Positions 17,134 through 26,377 of a DNA stretch of 64,000 nt are shown piece after piece. How positions within the stretch are numbered: the first letter of the stretch is position 1; every line of letters starts with the position of its first letter. The DNA lies in assembly GCA_013360295.1 (NCBI GenBank), contig JABWCL010000003.1, positions 1 through 64,000 of the forward strand, in the 5' to 3' direction. A program made the translations under genes and the position numbers. The stretch is from Ignavibacteriaceae bacterium. Its GTDB lineage: Bacteria > Bacteroidota > Ignavibacteria > Ignavibacteriales > Ignavibacteriaceae. A model generated the notes under the pieces. That model was given only the letters and a program-made list of their open reading frames with translations, was not told the origin of the DNA and made no database searches.

Positions 17134-17401
17134 TTAAAATTATATAACTAATTAAGTTACGGCAAAATAATTAATCCTTCAACTCAAAAAACGGGATACC
17201 TGCCATGGGAAGCCTCGTCATTCAATGAAAGGACAAAGCATTTTCTCAATCTCGGGAAAAATGGACTGTGACCAAATGAAATTCAAATTCACCCTTCTTT
17301 GCAGTTCAATTAAGACTATTTTCTTGTTACAGATGGCTCTCCGCGCCCCAAAATCCTCATTTCTGCTTATATTTGGAGAAAGAATATCGAATTTATTAAC
17401 G

Positions 17402-18553
17402 TTGGCTAAAAAGAAAATAGTAATACTCGGTCCTGCCCCCCCATACAGGGGAGGAAATTCACTTTTCGTTTCACACCTGTTTAAAGTGCTAAAAACGGAT
17501 TTCGAAGTTGTAATTTATAATTATGAATTGCTCTATCCTTCATTCCTCTTCCCCGGTACTACCCAGTACGACGAGAGTAAAAAGACAATTATTGAAGTTT
17601 CAGGAAAGAGGATAGTTAATTCAATAAATCCGATTAACTGGGTTACGACTGCCATCAGTTTAAAGAAAGAAAAAGCGGATTTAATAGTATTTGACTGGTG
17701 GCATCCGTTTTTTAGCTTTTGCCATTTTTCAATCTCCTTTTTGCTTAAGAAGTTTTATAAAAATAAAATCCTCTTCATAACCGAAAACATCAGGTCACAT
17801 GAAGACAGCTTTATTGAAGGTATCCTTACAAAGATTGGTCTGAGAAATGCGGCTTCGTTTTTAGCGCTTTCCAATATTGTGGAAAACGGATTAAAAGAAT
17901 TGAGTGCCGGAAAAAGGATATACAGAAGCGAACTGCCTATTTATGACTGCTACCAGATGGATGAATACAAAAGACAGGATATAAGAAAAGGGTTAGGCTA
18001 TGAAACACAAGATAAAGTACTCCTCTTTTTTGGCTATATCCGACACTATAAAGGACTGGATATCCTGCTGAATGCTATGCCATCGCTGATTGAATATGAT
18101 AAGAGCATTAAACTGCTCGTTGTTGGAGAATTCTATCAGGATAGTGATAAATATTTCGGTCATGTTAAAGAATTGAATATATCCGGTAACGTACAGTTTA
18201 TTGCCAAATATGTTCCAAATGAAGATGTTGGAAACTATTACTCTGCCGCAGATCTGGTTGTGCTTCCATACAGAAGCGCCACACAAAGCGGAATTCTGAA
18301 TATCGCCTACGGATTCACTAAACCGGTACTTGTTACCAACGTTGGCGGATTGGGTGAATTCGTGGAACAAGAGAAAACCGGCATTATAATAAATCCTGAT
18401 TCGCCAGATGAGATTCTCGAAGGCGTGAAGACTTTCTTCCGGTTAACAGAATCAGTTGATTTTGAAAACAATATCAGAAATTTCGTTGCTTCTCCGAAAT
18501 TCAATAATTTACCGGAAGTTTTTTCCCAGATAATTAATGATAGTGAAAAATGA
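17402..18553 (+). CDS. Glycosyltransferase family 4
   Basis: 384 residues from a TTG at 17402, chosen because the protein then begins AKKKIVILGPAPPYRGG, the expected first strand of a GT4 fold. The frame is open back to an ATG at 17225 (442 residues) but that extension has no family resemblance. The C-terminal half has LLFFGYIRHYKGLDIL and the donor-binding region SATQSGILNIAYGF followed by GGLGEFV. No membrane segments. It probably adds a sugar to a cell-surface polymer. The GT9 gene overlaps its end by 4 bases. The 17134-17401 stretch shows only AT-rich, promoter-like DNA. Confidence 0.85.
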   Translation: MAKKKIVILGPAPPYRGGNSLFVSHLFKVLKTDFEVVIYNYELLYPSFLFPGTTQYDESKKTIIEVSGKRIVNSINPINWVTTAISLKKEKADLIVFDWWHPFFSFCHFSISFLLKKFYKNKILFITENIRSHEDSFIEGILTKIGLRNAASFLALSNIVENGLKELSAGKRIYRSELPIYDCYQMDEYKRQDIRKGLGYETQDKVLLFFGYIRHYKGLDILLNAMPSLIEYDKSIKLLVVGEFYQDSDKYFGHVKELNISGNVQFIAKYVPNEDVGNYYSAADLVVLPYRSATQSGILNIAYGFTKPVLVTNVGGLGEFVEQEKTGIIINPDSPDEILEGVKTFFRLTESVDFENNIRNFVASPKFNNLPEVFSQIINDSEK

Positions 18554-19671
18554 TTTTGAAATCTGATTGCAGGCACTTTCCCGGAGACCGGCCCTGCTAC
18601 CTTAATAAAACTCAGAATTTGACCTGTGATAATTGTTCACATTATGAAAAGTTCAAGGAAAGAATCCTCATCATTAAGCTGGACGCTGTGGGAGATGTTC
18701 TGCGTACAACTAGCCTTCTACCCTCACTTAAACTAAAATACCCGGATTCACATATTACCTGGATCACCAGGAAAAATGCATTATCAATTTTCCGGAATGA
18801 CCCGAACGTAAACAGGATTATCGCCTACGAGGACACTGATGCAGTTCTCACAGCGCTGACCGAGGAATTTGAGCTTTTATATCATCCGGACGCATCTAAA
18901 TTCAGTGCGAAACTGGCTGAGTCCGCTTTATCAAAACAAAAACTTGGATACGGTATCTCTAAAGTTGGAGTAATATATCCATATAACAAAGAGGCAACTG
19001 AGTGGTATGAGATGGGGGCTTTCGATAACCTTAAAAAGAAAAACAAAAAGTCTTACCAGCAAATCATACATGAAATTTGTCAGGTTGAATTCAGCGGTGG
19101 TGAAATCAGGATATTTCTCACGGATGAAGAAAAAGAATTTTCCAGACAGTTTGCCCATCAGTATAAACTCAATCGATTCTCTCATATATTGGGCCTTAAC
19201 ACCGGCGCCGGAGGAAGATGGGAATTGAAACAGTGGAGGTTTGAGGGTTACGTTGATCTTATCAATCGTGTTAAGAATAAACCGGGTCTGGGAATACTTC
19301 TGTACGGCGGTCCCGAAGAAGAGGATAGAAATGATAAGCTTTCAAAACTATTCCCGAATATTATCAATACCGGATCAAATAATGATCTCCGTGGGTTTTT
19401 CAGTCTCGTAAATTTGTGCAATGATTTTGTTACCGGTGACACTCTCGGGCTTCATGTGGCCACAGCATTAAAGAAAAATATTGTCTGTCTTTTTGGTCCG
19501 ACTTCCTTTAACGAGATTCACGATTATGGAAGGATACAGAAAATCTATCCTGATATGGATTGCCTGGTGTGTTATAAAATGAAGTGTGATTTCGTTCCGA
19601 ATTGTATGGACAAGATTTCAACAGAGCAGATTTTATCGGCTCTTGCGCAAGTAAATCCTATCTATTCCTGA
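18550..19671 (+). CDS. Glycosyltransferase family 9 (heptosyltransferase-like)
   Basis: 373 residues. The GT9 core starts at about residue 36 with ILIIKLDAVGDVLRTT, then SHITWITR, NTGAGGRWELKQW, LYGGPEEE and TGDTLGLHVATAL with LFGPTSFNE, the usual ADP-heptose-transferase architecture. Two Cys clusters frame it: CRHFPGDRPC plus CDNC at residues 7-29, and CLVCYKMKCDFVPNCM near the end. Such Cys segments suggest metal binding or disulfides. Likely acts in lipopolysaccharide or surface glycan assembly with the GT4 neighbour. Its 3' end overlaps the convergent gene by 14 bases. Confidence 0.88.
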   Translation: MILKSDCRHFPGDRPCYLNKTQNLTCDNCSHYEKFKERILIIKLDAVGDVLRTTSLLPSLKLKYPDSHITWITRKNALSIFRNDPNVNRIIAYEDTDAVLTALTEEFELLYHPDASKFSAKLAESALSKQKLGYGISKVGVIYPYNKEATEWYEMGAFDNLKKKNKKSYQQIIHEICQVEFSGGEIRIFLTDEEKEFSRQFAHQYKLNRFSHILGLNTGAGGRWELKQWRFEGYVDLINRVKNKPGLGILLYGGPEEEDRNDKLSKLFPNIINTGSNNDLRGFFSLVNLCNDFVTGDTLGLHVATALKKNIVCLFGPTSFNEIHDYGRIQKIYPDMDCLVCYKMKCDFVPNCMDKISTEQILSALAQVNPIYS

Positions 19672-20614
19672 ATTTTAGAACAACCTGCTTACTTTCGCGG
19701 TCAATAACCAGGTCTTTGATATTCTCAGATGACTTAAATAGGTCAACCATATTCAGCTCTTTACGTTCACTCTGGACACCTGATTCACTTCTCTCCTTCT
19801 TGGCCTTCCGTAGGAAATCACTGAAGGTGGGCTTTGGCTCTTCTTTGGTTACCCTCGCGAAGCTGCCAGGTAATGTTGTCGATTTCTCCTCGGGTTTTAC
19901 CGGTTCCGACGAAGGTTTCAGCAGTTCCCCCTTAAAGAAAGGATGATCTTCGACTACCCCAGTTGCTGTTTGTTTTCGAATATCCCTGGTCATTTTTTCC
20001 CTCACCTCGGCAACATTCGAGTCAAGATCTTCGGCTGTGATTTTAACCATTCTTCGCATCTGCATACTTCTGTCAACCGGTCCGAAACTGGGTGTTCCCG
20101 GGTCGTTATCAAGGATGGTCTCATCAAAAACAAAAATTAGCTCAGCATAAACTCTGTCATTTATGTTCAGGACTTCATTTGCTTCAAGGTCGAATGCGTA
20201 AGTTTCCGTATAGTTTACTTCTCCGAAACTCCGGAGCGTGGAAAGCAGCCCGATTTGCTGAACCTTAAACCTGAGATCAGGGACAAATTCCAGATCACCA
20301 TAGTCCTGTAATTCTCTTAAGGCATAAACAGGATCAAAATATATAACCTCTTTTTGACCGTTAACATTTACGATCAGTCCATATTTCACTAACGCAACGT
20401 TGAAGCCGTCAAAATTAGTGAGAAGCCGGTATGCTATAAGCGATTTAGGCTTACCGTCGAGAACATACCGGCAAACTTCATTATAATGAATTGGAATTGC
20501 CTTTTTAACCGATGTATCTTTATTGATTAAAAAGAAGTTATTAAACAGGTCAAATTTGTTTATCGAGTAAACAAAGATGTCGTTCTTCTTAACGTCCAGC
20601 GTTTCTAATATCAT
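19658..20614 (-). CDS. Protein of unknown function
   Basis: 318 residues, not recognised. No signal peptide or membrane helix. The N-terminal 200 residues are globular with alternating strands (FVYSINKFDLF, FNVALVKYGLIVNV, AELIFVFDETIL). Residues about 200-290 are rich in Lys, Glu, Pro and Ser, probably flexible, and the last 25 (DLVIDRESKQVVLKFRN) look folded again. It is 17 bases upstream of the end of glgP's leader side: transcription runs glgP then this gene, so cotranscription is likely. Its end overlaps the convergent GT9 gene. Confidence 0.7.
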   Translation of the reverse strand: MILETLDVKKNDIFVYSINKFDLFNNFFLINKDTSVKKAIPIHYNEVCRYVLDGKPKSLIAYRLLTNFDGFNVALVKYGLIVNVNGQKEVIYFDPVYALRELQDYGDLEFVPDLRFKVQQIGLLSTLRSFGEVNYTETYAFDLEANEVLNINDRVYAELIFVFDETILDNDPGTPSFGPVDRSMQMRRMVKITAEDLDSNVAEVREKMTRDIRKQTATGVVEDHPFFKGELLKPSSEPVKPEEKSTTLPGSFARVTKEEPKPTFSDFLRKAKKERSESGVQSERKELNMVDLFKSSENIKDLVIDRESKQVVLKFRNR

Positions 20615-20631
20615 AAGTGTATTTTAAGATA

Positions 20632-23196
20632 TTACGCCCAGAAAATCAATCCCATCTCGTGAGAATTAACCATTATTTCGTGCTTCGGTAAAATTCTGAT
20701 GGTGTAGCCCTGCAATCCGGTGACGGTGCAAACTGCACTTCCGGTGAATTCATACACCCCGTCCACACCAACTTTTGATCCCTTCATATTGATGAAGGAA
20801 TTGCGGGAGGGGTCATCGAGTTCATCGAAAGGACCATAATAGATCTGGACATCCACATCCTTTGGAGATAATGCTCCAAGATATACTTTTGCGTTTACTT
20901 TAAGTTCGTCGCCGACCATAAGGTCTTTTTTAGAAGCTGAACTGTTCATCTCCACAATTCGAATGGATGAAAAATTATTCCTGAGCATCTCTTTCCATTC
21001 GTTAATTTTCTTAGCATTTGCCCAGCTGCTTCCTTTCAGTATCGTCAGCTTTTCATAGGCAGGGAGATAATATTTATTTGTATATTCTTTGACCATTCTG
21101 CTCGTATTGAACTGAGGGGAAAGAGTCTTGATGCTCGCCTTCATCTTGCTTATCCATCGCCTTGGCAGTTTATCATCGCCCCTTTCATAGAACATTGGAA
21201 TGATCTCTTTCTCAAGAGTATTATACAGCATTCGGGATTCGATTTCATCCTGGTATTCGGTTTCTTCATAATCCTCGCCGTTACCAATCCTCCATCCGAC
21301 TGAAGGTTCGTAAGCTTCATCCCACCAACCATCAAGTATTGAAAAATTGAGTCCGCCGTTAGCGATTATCTTCATCCCCGAGGTTCCGCTGGCTTCGAGG
21401 GGGCGCCTCGGATTATTGAGCCAGATATCGCAGCCTTCAACGAGATAGCGGGCAACATTCATATCATAATTTTCTATAAAGACCACTTTACGTCTGAAAA
21501 CTTCTTCATTAGCGATCTGGTAAATTTCCTGGATTAGCCTCTTCCCTTCCTCATCCTTTGGATGTGCTTTACCGCTGATTATTAATTGGACAGGGGCAGA
21601 AGTATTACTCAACAGATCCGCAAGCCGCTCGATATCGCGGAATATCAGTTTCGCTCTTTTATAAGTTGCAAACCTTCTTGCAAAACCAATGGTAAGTGCG
21701 GAAGGGTCCAGTATTTCTGCCGCGAGTTTGATTTCCTGCTCGCTGCCTCCCCTTGCTTTCACCTGCTTAACCAGTCTTCTCCTCGCGAAAGCAACAAGAC
21801 GTTCGCGTCTTCTTTCATGCGTACGCCATAACTCAACATCAGGGATCTTTTCGATTCGTTGCCATGGTTCGGTTAAGGAAGGATCTTGAGACCATGTTTC
21901 GCCGAGATACTGGAAAAACAATTCATCCATCTCCCTTGACAGATGCGAACGAATATGCACACCATTGGTTACATAATCAATTGGTATCTCATTAAAGGGA
22001 ATTTCCTTAAAGCCATTAGCCCATAATTTCCTGGAGACAACAGAGTGAAGTTTACTTACACCGTTGATATAACAGGCTGTGTTCATAGCAAGATGAGCCA
22101 TATTAAATACACTTGAAGGTCGGTCTTTACTGATCGTGCCCAGTGCATAAAAATCTTTATCGCTGATTCCAAGCTGATTTCTGTAATAATCAGCAAAATA
22201 TTTTTCAACGAGATCATTCGAAAATACGTCAATCCCCGCGGGAACAGGAGTGTGCGTGGTGAATATATTTGAATAGAATCCAATTTCTTTTGCTTCGCTG
22301 AATGAAAGGTTCTCTTTCTGCATCAGGTTTCGGATCTTCTCCAGCGCCATGAATGCCGAATGCCCTTCATTCATATGGCAAATGACATTTTTCTTCCCAA
22401 GCGCCATCATAGTCCTGAAACCACCTATTCCAAGAATCATCTCCTGCTGAATTCTTGTTTCGATGTTACCGCCGTAGAGTGTCTCCGTGATTTTTCTGTC
22501 CTGGGGATTGTTCTGGGATATATTTGTATCCAGTAAATATAACGGTGTTCTGCCGACATCAATTCTCCAGACGCGGAAGTACACTTCTCTTCCCGGAAAA
22601 GTAACTGAAAGCACCAGAGGATTTTTCTCTTTATCGAAAACAGGCTTCATCGGAAGGTTTTCAAAATCATTAATCTCATAGCGCTCCTGCTGCCAGCCGT
22701 CAGTTGTAAGGTACTGTTGGAAGTATCCCTCCTTGTATAAGAGTCCCACGCCTGTTAGCGGTAATCCTAAATCGCTGGCGGATTTTAAATGATCCCCTGA
22801 TAAGACCCCAAGTCCGCCTGAATATGTCTGAAGGCATTCGCTCAAACCAAATTCCGCGGAAAAATAAACAATGCTGAGGTCTTTCACATTACTGTTCTGT
22901 TTCTGATACCAGGCTGCTGATTCAAGGTAATTTTTTAAGTTAGCTGATAGTTTATTCACTCTCGAAACAAATCCCTCGTCATTGGCCAGTTCTTCCAGCC
23001 TCGTCTGGCTGACTTTTCCCAGCAGCAAAACGGGATTATGATGTGTATCATCCCACAACTCACGGTCTATTCGCCGGAATAACTGCTGGGTATCCTGGTT
23101 CCAGGCCCAATGTAAGTTATAAGCAAGTTCTCTTAATTCTTTTAATTTCTCAGGAATTGCAGGTAAAACCTGGAATTTCCCTCTGAACCGATTCAT
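20632..23196 (-). CDS. glgP: Alpha-glucan (glycogen) phosphorylase
   Basis: 854 residues, the bacterial alpha-glucan phosphorylase type (shorter insert pattern than muscle-type enzymes). Releases glucose-1-phosphate from glycogen or maltodextrin. The PLP lysine is Lys609 in EASGTSGMKIIANGG; NMAHLAMN, NGVHIRSH and IGFARRFATYKRA (phosphate/substrate region) are also present. The N-terminal 100 residues (ELAYNLHWAWNQDTQQLF) form the DUF3417 domain typical of this subfamily. A start-proximal AT-rich gap separates it from the terminator of the upstream gene. Confidence 0.95.
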   Translation of the reverse strand: MNRFRGKFQVLPAIPEKLKELRELAYNLHWAWNQDTQQLFRRIDRELWDDTHHNPVLLLGKVSQTRLEELANDEGFVSRVNKLSANLKNYLESAAWYQKQNSNVKDLSIVYFSAEFGLSECLQTYSGGLGVLSGDHLKSASDLGLPLTGVGLLYKEGYFQQYLTTDGWQQERYEINDFENLPMKPVFDKEKNPLVLSVTFPGREVYFRVWRIDVGRTPLYLLDTNISQNNPQDRKITETLYGGNIETRIQQEMILGIGGFRTMMALGKKNVICHMNEGHSAFMALEKIRNLMQKENLSFSEAKEIGFYSNIFTTHTPVPAGIDVFSNDLVEKYFADYYRNQLGISDKDFYALGTISKDRPSSVFNMAHLAMNTACYINGVSKLHSVVSRKLWANGFKEIPFNEIPIDYVTNGVHIRSHLSREMDELFFQYLGETWSQDPSLTEPWQRIEKIPDVELWRTHERRRERLVAFARRRLVKQVKARGGSEQEIKLAAEILDPSALTIGFARRFATYKRAKLIFRDIERLADLLSNTSAPVQLIISGKAHPKDEEGKRLIQEIYQIANEEVFRRKVVFIENYDMNVARYLVEGCDIWLNNPRRPLEASGTSGMKIIANGGLNFSILDGWWDEAYEPSVGWRIGNGEDYEETEYQDEIESRMLYNTLEKEIIPMFYERGDDKLPRRWISKMKASIKTLSPQFNTSRMVKEYTNKYYLPAYEKLTILKGSSWANAKKINEWKEMLRNNFSSIRIVEMNSSASKKDLMVGDELKVNAKVYLGALSPKDVDVQIYYGPFDELDDPSRNSFINMKGSKVGVDGVYEFTGSAVCTVTGLQGYTIRILPKHEIMVNSHEMGLIFWA

Positions 23197-23298
23197 TCAT
23201 TCTCCAATAAGTCACAAAAAATATAATAACTTGGTAATATACTAAATGGCGCTAAAAATTCACGGAAAGCCAGAGTTAAATTTTGGGGTGGTTCCGGT

Positions 23299-23334
23299 CA
23301 AAAAAAAAGCTGCCCCAAACCAATGAGACAGCTT
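23299..23334 (-). terminator. Intrinsic terminator of the T9SS cargo gene
   Basis: On the minus strand AAGCTGTCTC pairs with GGGGCAGCTT (10 bp, two G-U pairs, 8-base loop; 23334-23325 with 23316-23307), followed by a run of nine T. It lies 20 bases beyond the stop of the 962-residue gene. Confidence 0.85.
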
Positions 23335-23353
23335 CAAAGAGGAAATCAGAAAC

Positions 23354-26242
23354 TTACTTCAGCATGACCATTTTTTTGATGTCGCTGTAATTCAGATTAT
23401 TACCTTTGGCTTTAAGTTCATAGAAGTAAATACCACTGGTAATATTAGCGACTGAGAGTGCCGCCGAAGAAAATTCAACCTGGTAGTTGCCAGCCTTTTG
23501 AGTTTGGTTAACCAGTTCAGCAACCGATTCTCCCAGGAGGTTGTAAACCACTATGCGAACATCGGCATCAACCGGTAATCCGTAATTAATGATGGTTGAA
23601 GGATTAAACGGATTGGGGTAATTCTGACCTAAATAAAAACTATTTGGCCTTTCACCTGTTGAAAGTAAACCGTCTTTAATTCCGGTGAGCGGTCCGGTAG
23701 AATACGCAATAGCCGCAACATTCGGCACTCCAAGTGAGCCGATCATTGTGCCAGCGCCTGTGGATGTATTGATCTGGAAAAGATCATTATTCGCGGCCGT
23801 AGTACCTTTGATGCCATATAAGTTTCCGGCTTCATCAAATTCGATATCGTTGGTAACGACACCAAATCCTGTAATACCAACTACTGAAGTATCACCTGTT
23901 CCAAGGTTGACCTTCAGGATACGGTCTCTTCCCGTTCCGACCGGTCTGTAAACGGCAGCCCACATCTCATTTGTTGTTGGATGGAATGCTATCGAGGAGA
24001 CATTTGATTTGATGGAATCAATATATGTCAGATTACCGTTATTGAGATCAATTTTATAAACAACACCGGTACGCTGGGCAATAAATAAAGTACCGCTTGT
24101 ATCGAACGCGCATGAGGTTACGTTTGCAAACGGCAGATCATACATTTTGTATGCATCTCCGCCAGCCGCATTAACTCTCACCAGGGTCGATGTGGATGTC
24201 GCGTTAACAACTCCGTACATAACATTAGTTTTGTAATTAACCGCAAGAGCGGACAAATCCGCATATGTGCTTGGGCCCAGCACAGAAGCCGCGCCCGAAA
24301 CCTTATTTATAGTGAGAACATTTCCGGACTTGACTGCTCCATACATCTGTCTTTCCGTGACGGGAGTAATTATATATCCCTTGGCTGTCAGTGGGAAATA
24401 CTCAGTGCCGGTGGAAGCATTCATTCTCAGAGAATCTTCATATAACCGGTGCTGTGTTGGTTCAAACAAGACCTTAATCATTAAAGTATCGTAACTGCTG
24501 ACAGTAACCGGGAAATTATGCGTGCTAACAACACGGAACTCTGACTGTCTGGTGTTCATGGATGTAATAATGAAATCAGTATCACCGTAATTAGCAATAA
24601 CGGCGGTAAGTGTATCACTGACACGCCCCACTTCCACCGGTTCATAAACCAGTTTTTCATTAACTCTGAAAACAGATACTCCGGGGTAAGGGATCAGCCT
24701 GACTTCTCCCCACCAGGTAGCCCAGGTATTAAGAGAAACGACATACTCACCGAACATCCAAATATTCGTCTGGTCTACCGGATCTACCTGGATACCGTTA
24801 TAATCTCCCCATCTGTTTCTGCCGGATTGAAAATCTTTCTGATAATTCGCTAAACCGTATTTAAGCGGATATGATTTCGAAAAACCTGGAGGATCGGTAG
24901 CAAGTTTCGTGGAATAGTAAGCCCCGGCATAGGCGGTGTCACCTGAGCGCGAGTATTTGGCGACAATGTTATGGTTCTTATCAATTTCAATAGCGGGATA
25001 GAAATACCAAAAGCCTGGCGCGCCGAAGAATGACTGCTCAGCAACAGTATTTGTTGCAGTATTAATCTTAGTGTAATGAATAGTAGAATAATTACCATTC
25101 GAAGGATTGGATGTGGCGTGTATGGCATACAAAAATCCGTCTCTGAATTTTGGTTCATTTCTTATCGCTGATCCGCCTCCCTCAAGTCTGAGGGCACCAC
25201 CCCCCAATTGGTTTGGATTTGGGGCGTTACCATAATTTGAAACAGGCACATTTACTCCGGTCATGGAAGGAGTTGTAAGGACGTCCTTTATTCTGTAGAC
25301 TGAGAAAAAGTTTCCGCCTCCGCTAGGGGCATGAATCAGGAAGTAGTCACCTGATTCAGTATACATAACTGAGGGGCGAACGTTGAAAACCCGGCTGGCT
25401 AACTGATGCGGATACCGGATATCCCAAAGATCATTCCAGGTAACAGCGCCGGCGCTGCTGAGCAACTGAGCCTTAGGGATTATACGGATCTTTACATACT
25501 GGAAGCCTCCGCCAAAGGAAAACTGGTTTGAGGTTATATAAATTGCATTCTGGTCGAATCCAACTCCCTGGTAATCACCCCACGCGTTTGTATTGGTTGT
25601 TCCATTTAAAGTCGACGGAAGCAGCCAGTTATACCACGTTCCTGTTGGAATTGAATCATCAGAGACTGAAACCAGAAATGATGCCTGCTGCAAAGCATCA
25701 TCCTGATCCAGCCAAACCATTATCCATCTCTTGGAGAAATGATCATAGAGTACTTTGGGATCAAAGACACTAAGTCCGCTGGCAACGTTTGAATAAAAAT
25801 TATCTGCATCAACGGTTATTACGTGATTCCCTTTTTTATCCCAGATTGCAAAAGAAGAATTAACGGTAGCCATAATATGGGTTGGACCAACCGCGCAATA
25901 AGGATCAGGCGGAATGCTATTCGTCTGATTAATGCCATTAAAACTTCTTAACAATAGCGTGAGGGCGGTGTCCAGATTTTCCGCGTTAGCAGCCCTATCC
26001 TCTGTATATAACTTCAGGGGGTCAATGCTGCTTCCACCCTCAGGTATATACATAGGATCTGGATTGTAACTGTGTTTGTTAAAAAACCTTTCCTCTTTAG
26101 GTGGATTAACTATAACACGCTCAAATGTACCGACGTTTATCGATACACCGGATGCGACTGAACCGGCTGCCGGTCCCTGGTATAACTGTCCGAAGACAGT
26201 AAATGCAAAGGCAACTATCAGTAATAGACCTTTTCTCATCAA
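23354..26242 (-). CDS. Large secreted protein with type IX secretion C-terminal sorting domain
   Basis: 962 residues with a signal peptide (LLLIVAFAFTVFGQ). Residues about 85-530 contain a Bacteroidota surface-protein module (IPPDPYCAVGPTHIMATVNS, TNAWGDYQGVGFDQNAIYIT) resembling a propeller-like fold. About 540-640 is an Ig-like domain (VFRVNEKLVYEPVEVGRVSDT), then a series of strand repeats about 640-870 (YADLSALAV, VTSCAFDTSGTLFIA, VSSIAFHPTTNEMWA), each of roughly 45 residues, as in beta-propellers. The last 85 residues are the T9SS sorting domain: LGQNYPNPFNPSTIINYG, VYNLLGESV, GIYFYELKA. No catalytic motif seen; likely adhesion or surface binding. Confidence 0.85.
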   Translation of the reverse strand: MMRKGLLLIVAFAFTVFGQLYQGPAAGSVASGVSINVGTFERVIVNPPKEERFFNKHSYNPDPMYIPEGGSSIDPLKLYTEDRAANAENLDTALTLLLRSFNGINQTNSIPPDPYCAVGPTHIMATVNSSFAIWDKKGNHVITVDADNFYSNVASGLSVFDPKVLYDHFSKRWIMVWLDQDDALQQASFLVSVSDDSIPTGTWYNWLLPSTLNGTTNTNAWGDYQGVGFDQNAIYITSNQFSFGGGFQYVKIRIIPKAQLLSSAGAVTWNDLWDIRYPHQLASRVFNVRPSVMYTESGDYFLIHAPSGGGNFFSVYRIKDVLTTPSMTGVNVPVSNYGNAPNPNQLGGGALRLEGGGSAIRNEPKFRDGFLYAIHATSNPSNGNYSTIHYTKINTATNTVAEQSFFGAPGFWYFYPAIEIDKNHNIVAKYSRSGDTAYAGAYYSTKLATDPPGFSKSYPLKYGLANYQKDFQSGRNRWGDYNGIQVDPVDQTNIWMFGEYVVSLNTWATWWGEVRLIPYPGVSVFRVNEKLVYEPVEVGRVSDTLTAVIANYGDTDFIITSMNTRQSEFRVVSTHNFPVTVSSYDTLMIKVLFEPTQHRLYEDSLRMNASTGTEYFPLTAKGYIITPVTERQMYGAVKSGNVLTINKVSGAASVLGPSTYADLSALAVNYKTNVMYGVVNATSTSTLVRVNAAGGDAYKMYDLPFANVTSCAFDTSGTLFIAQRTGVVYKIDLNNGNLTYIDSIKSNVSSIAFHPTTNEMWAAVYRPVGTGRDRILKVNLGTGDTSVVGITGFGVVTNDIEFDEAGNLYGIKGTTAANNDLFQINTSTGAGTMIGSLGVPNVAAIAYSTGPLTGIKDGLLSTGERPNSFYLGQNYPNPFNPSTIINYGLPVDADVRIVVYNLLGESVAELVNQTQKAGNYQVEFSSAALSVANITSGIYFYELKAKGNNLNYSDIKKMVMLK

Positions 26243-26377
26243 TGACCTCCATGATAATTAATTAATAAGTAATAATAATTTTAATATATGACTTTTTTGG
26301 AATAAATTGCATACCTTTCAGAGGTAATAAAAATTTTCTCCAAGATAACATATATACTACTTTAAACAGGAAAAGAA

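Noticed and set aside
17225-17401. 59-residue N-terminal extension of the GT4 protein
   Set aside because: No resemblance to glycosyltransferases; the core starts at the TTG at 17402.
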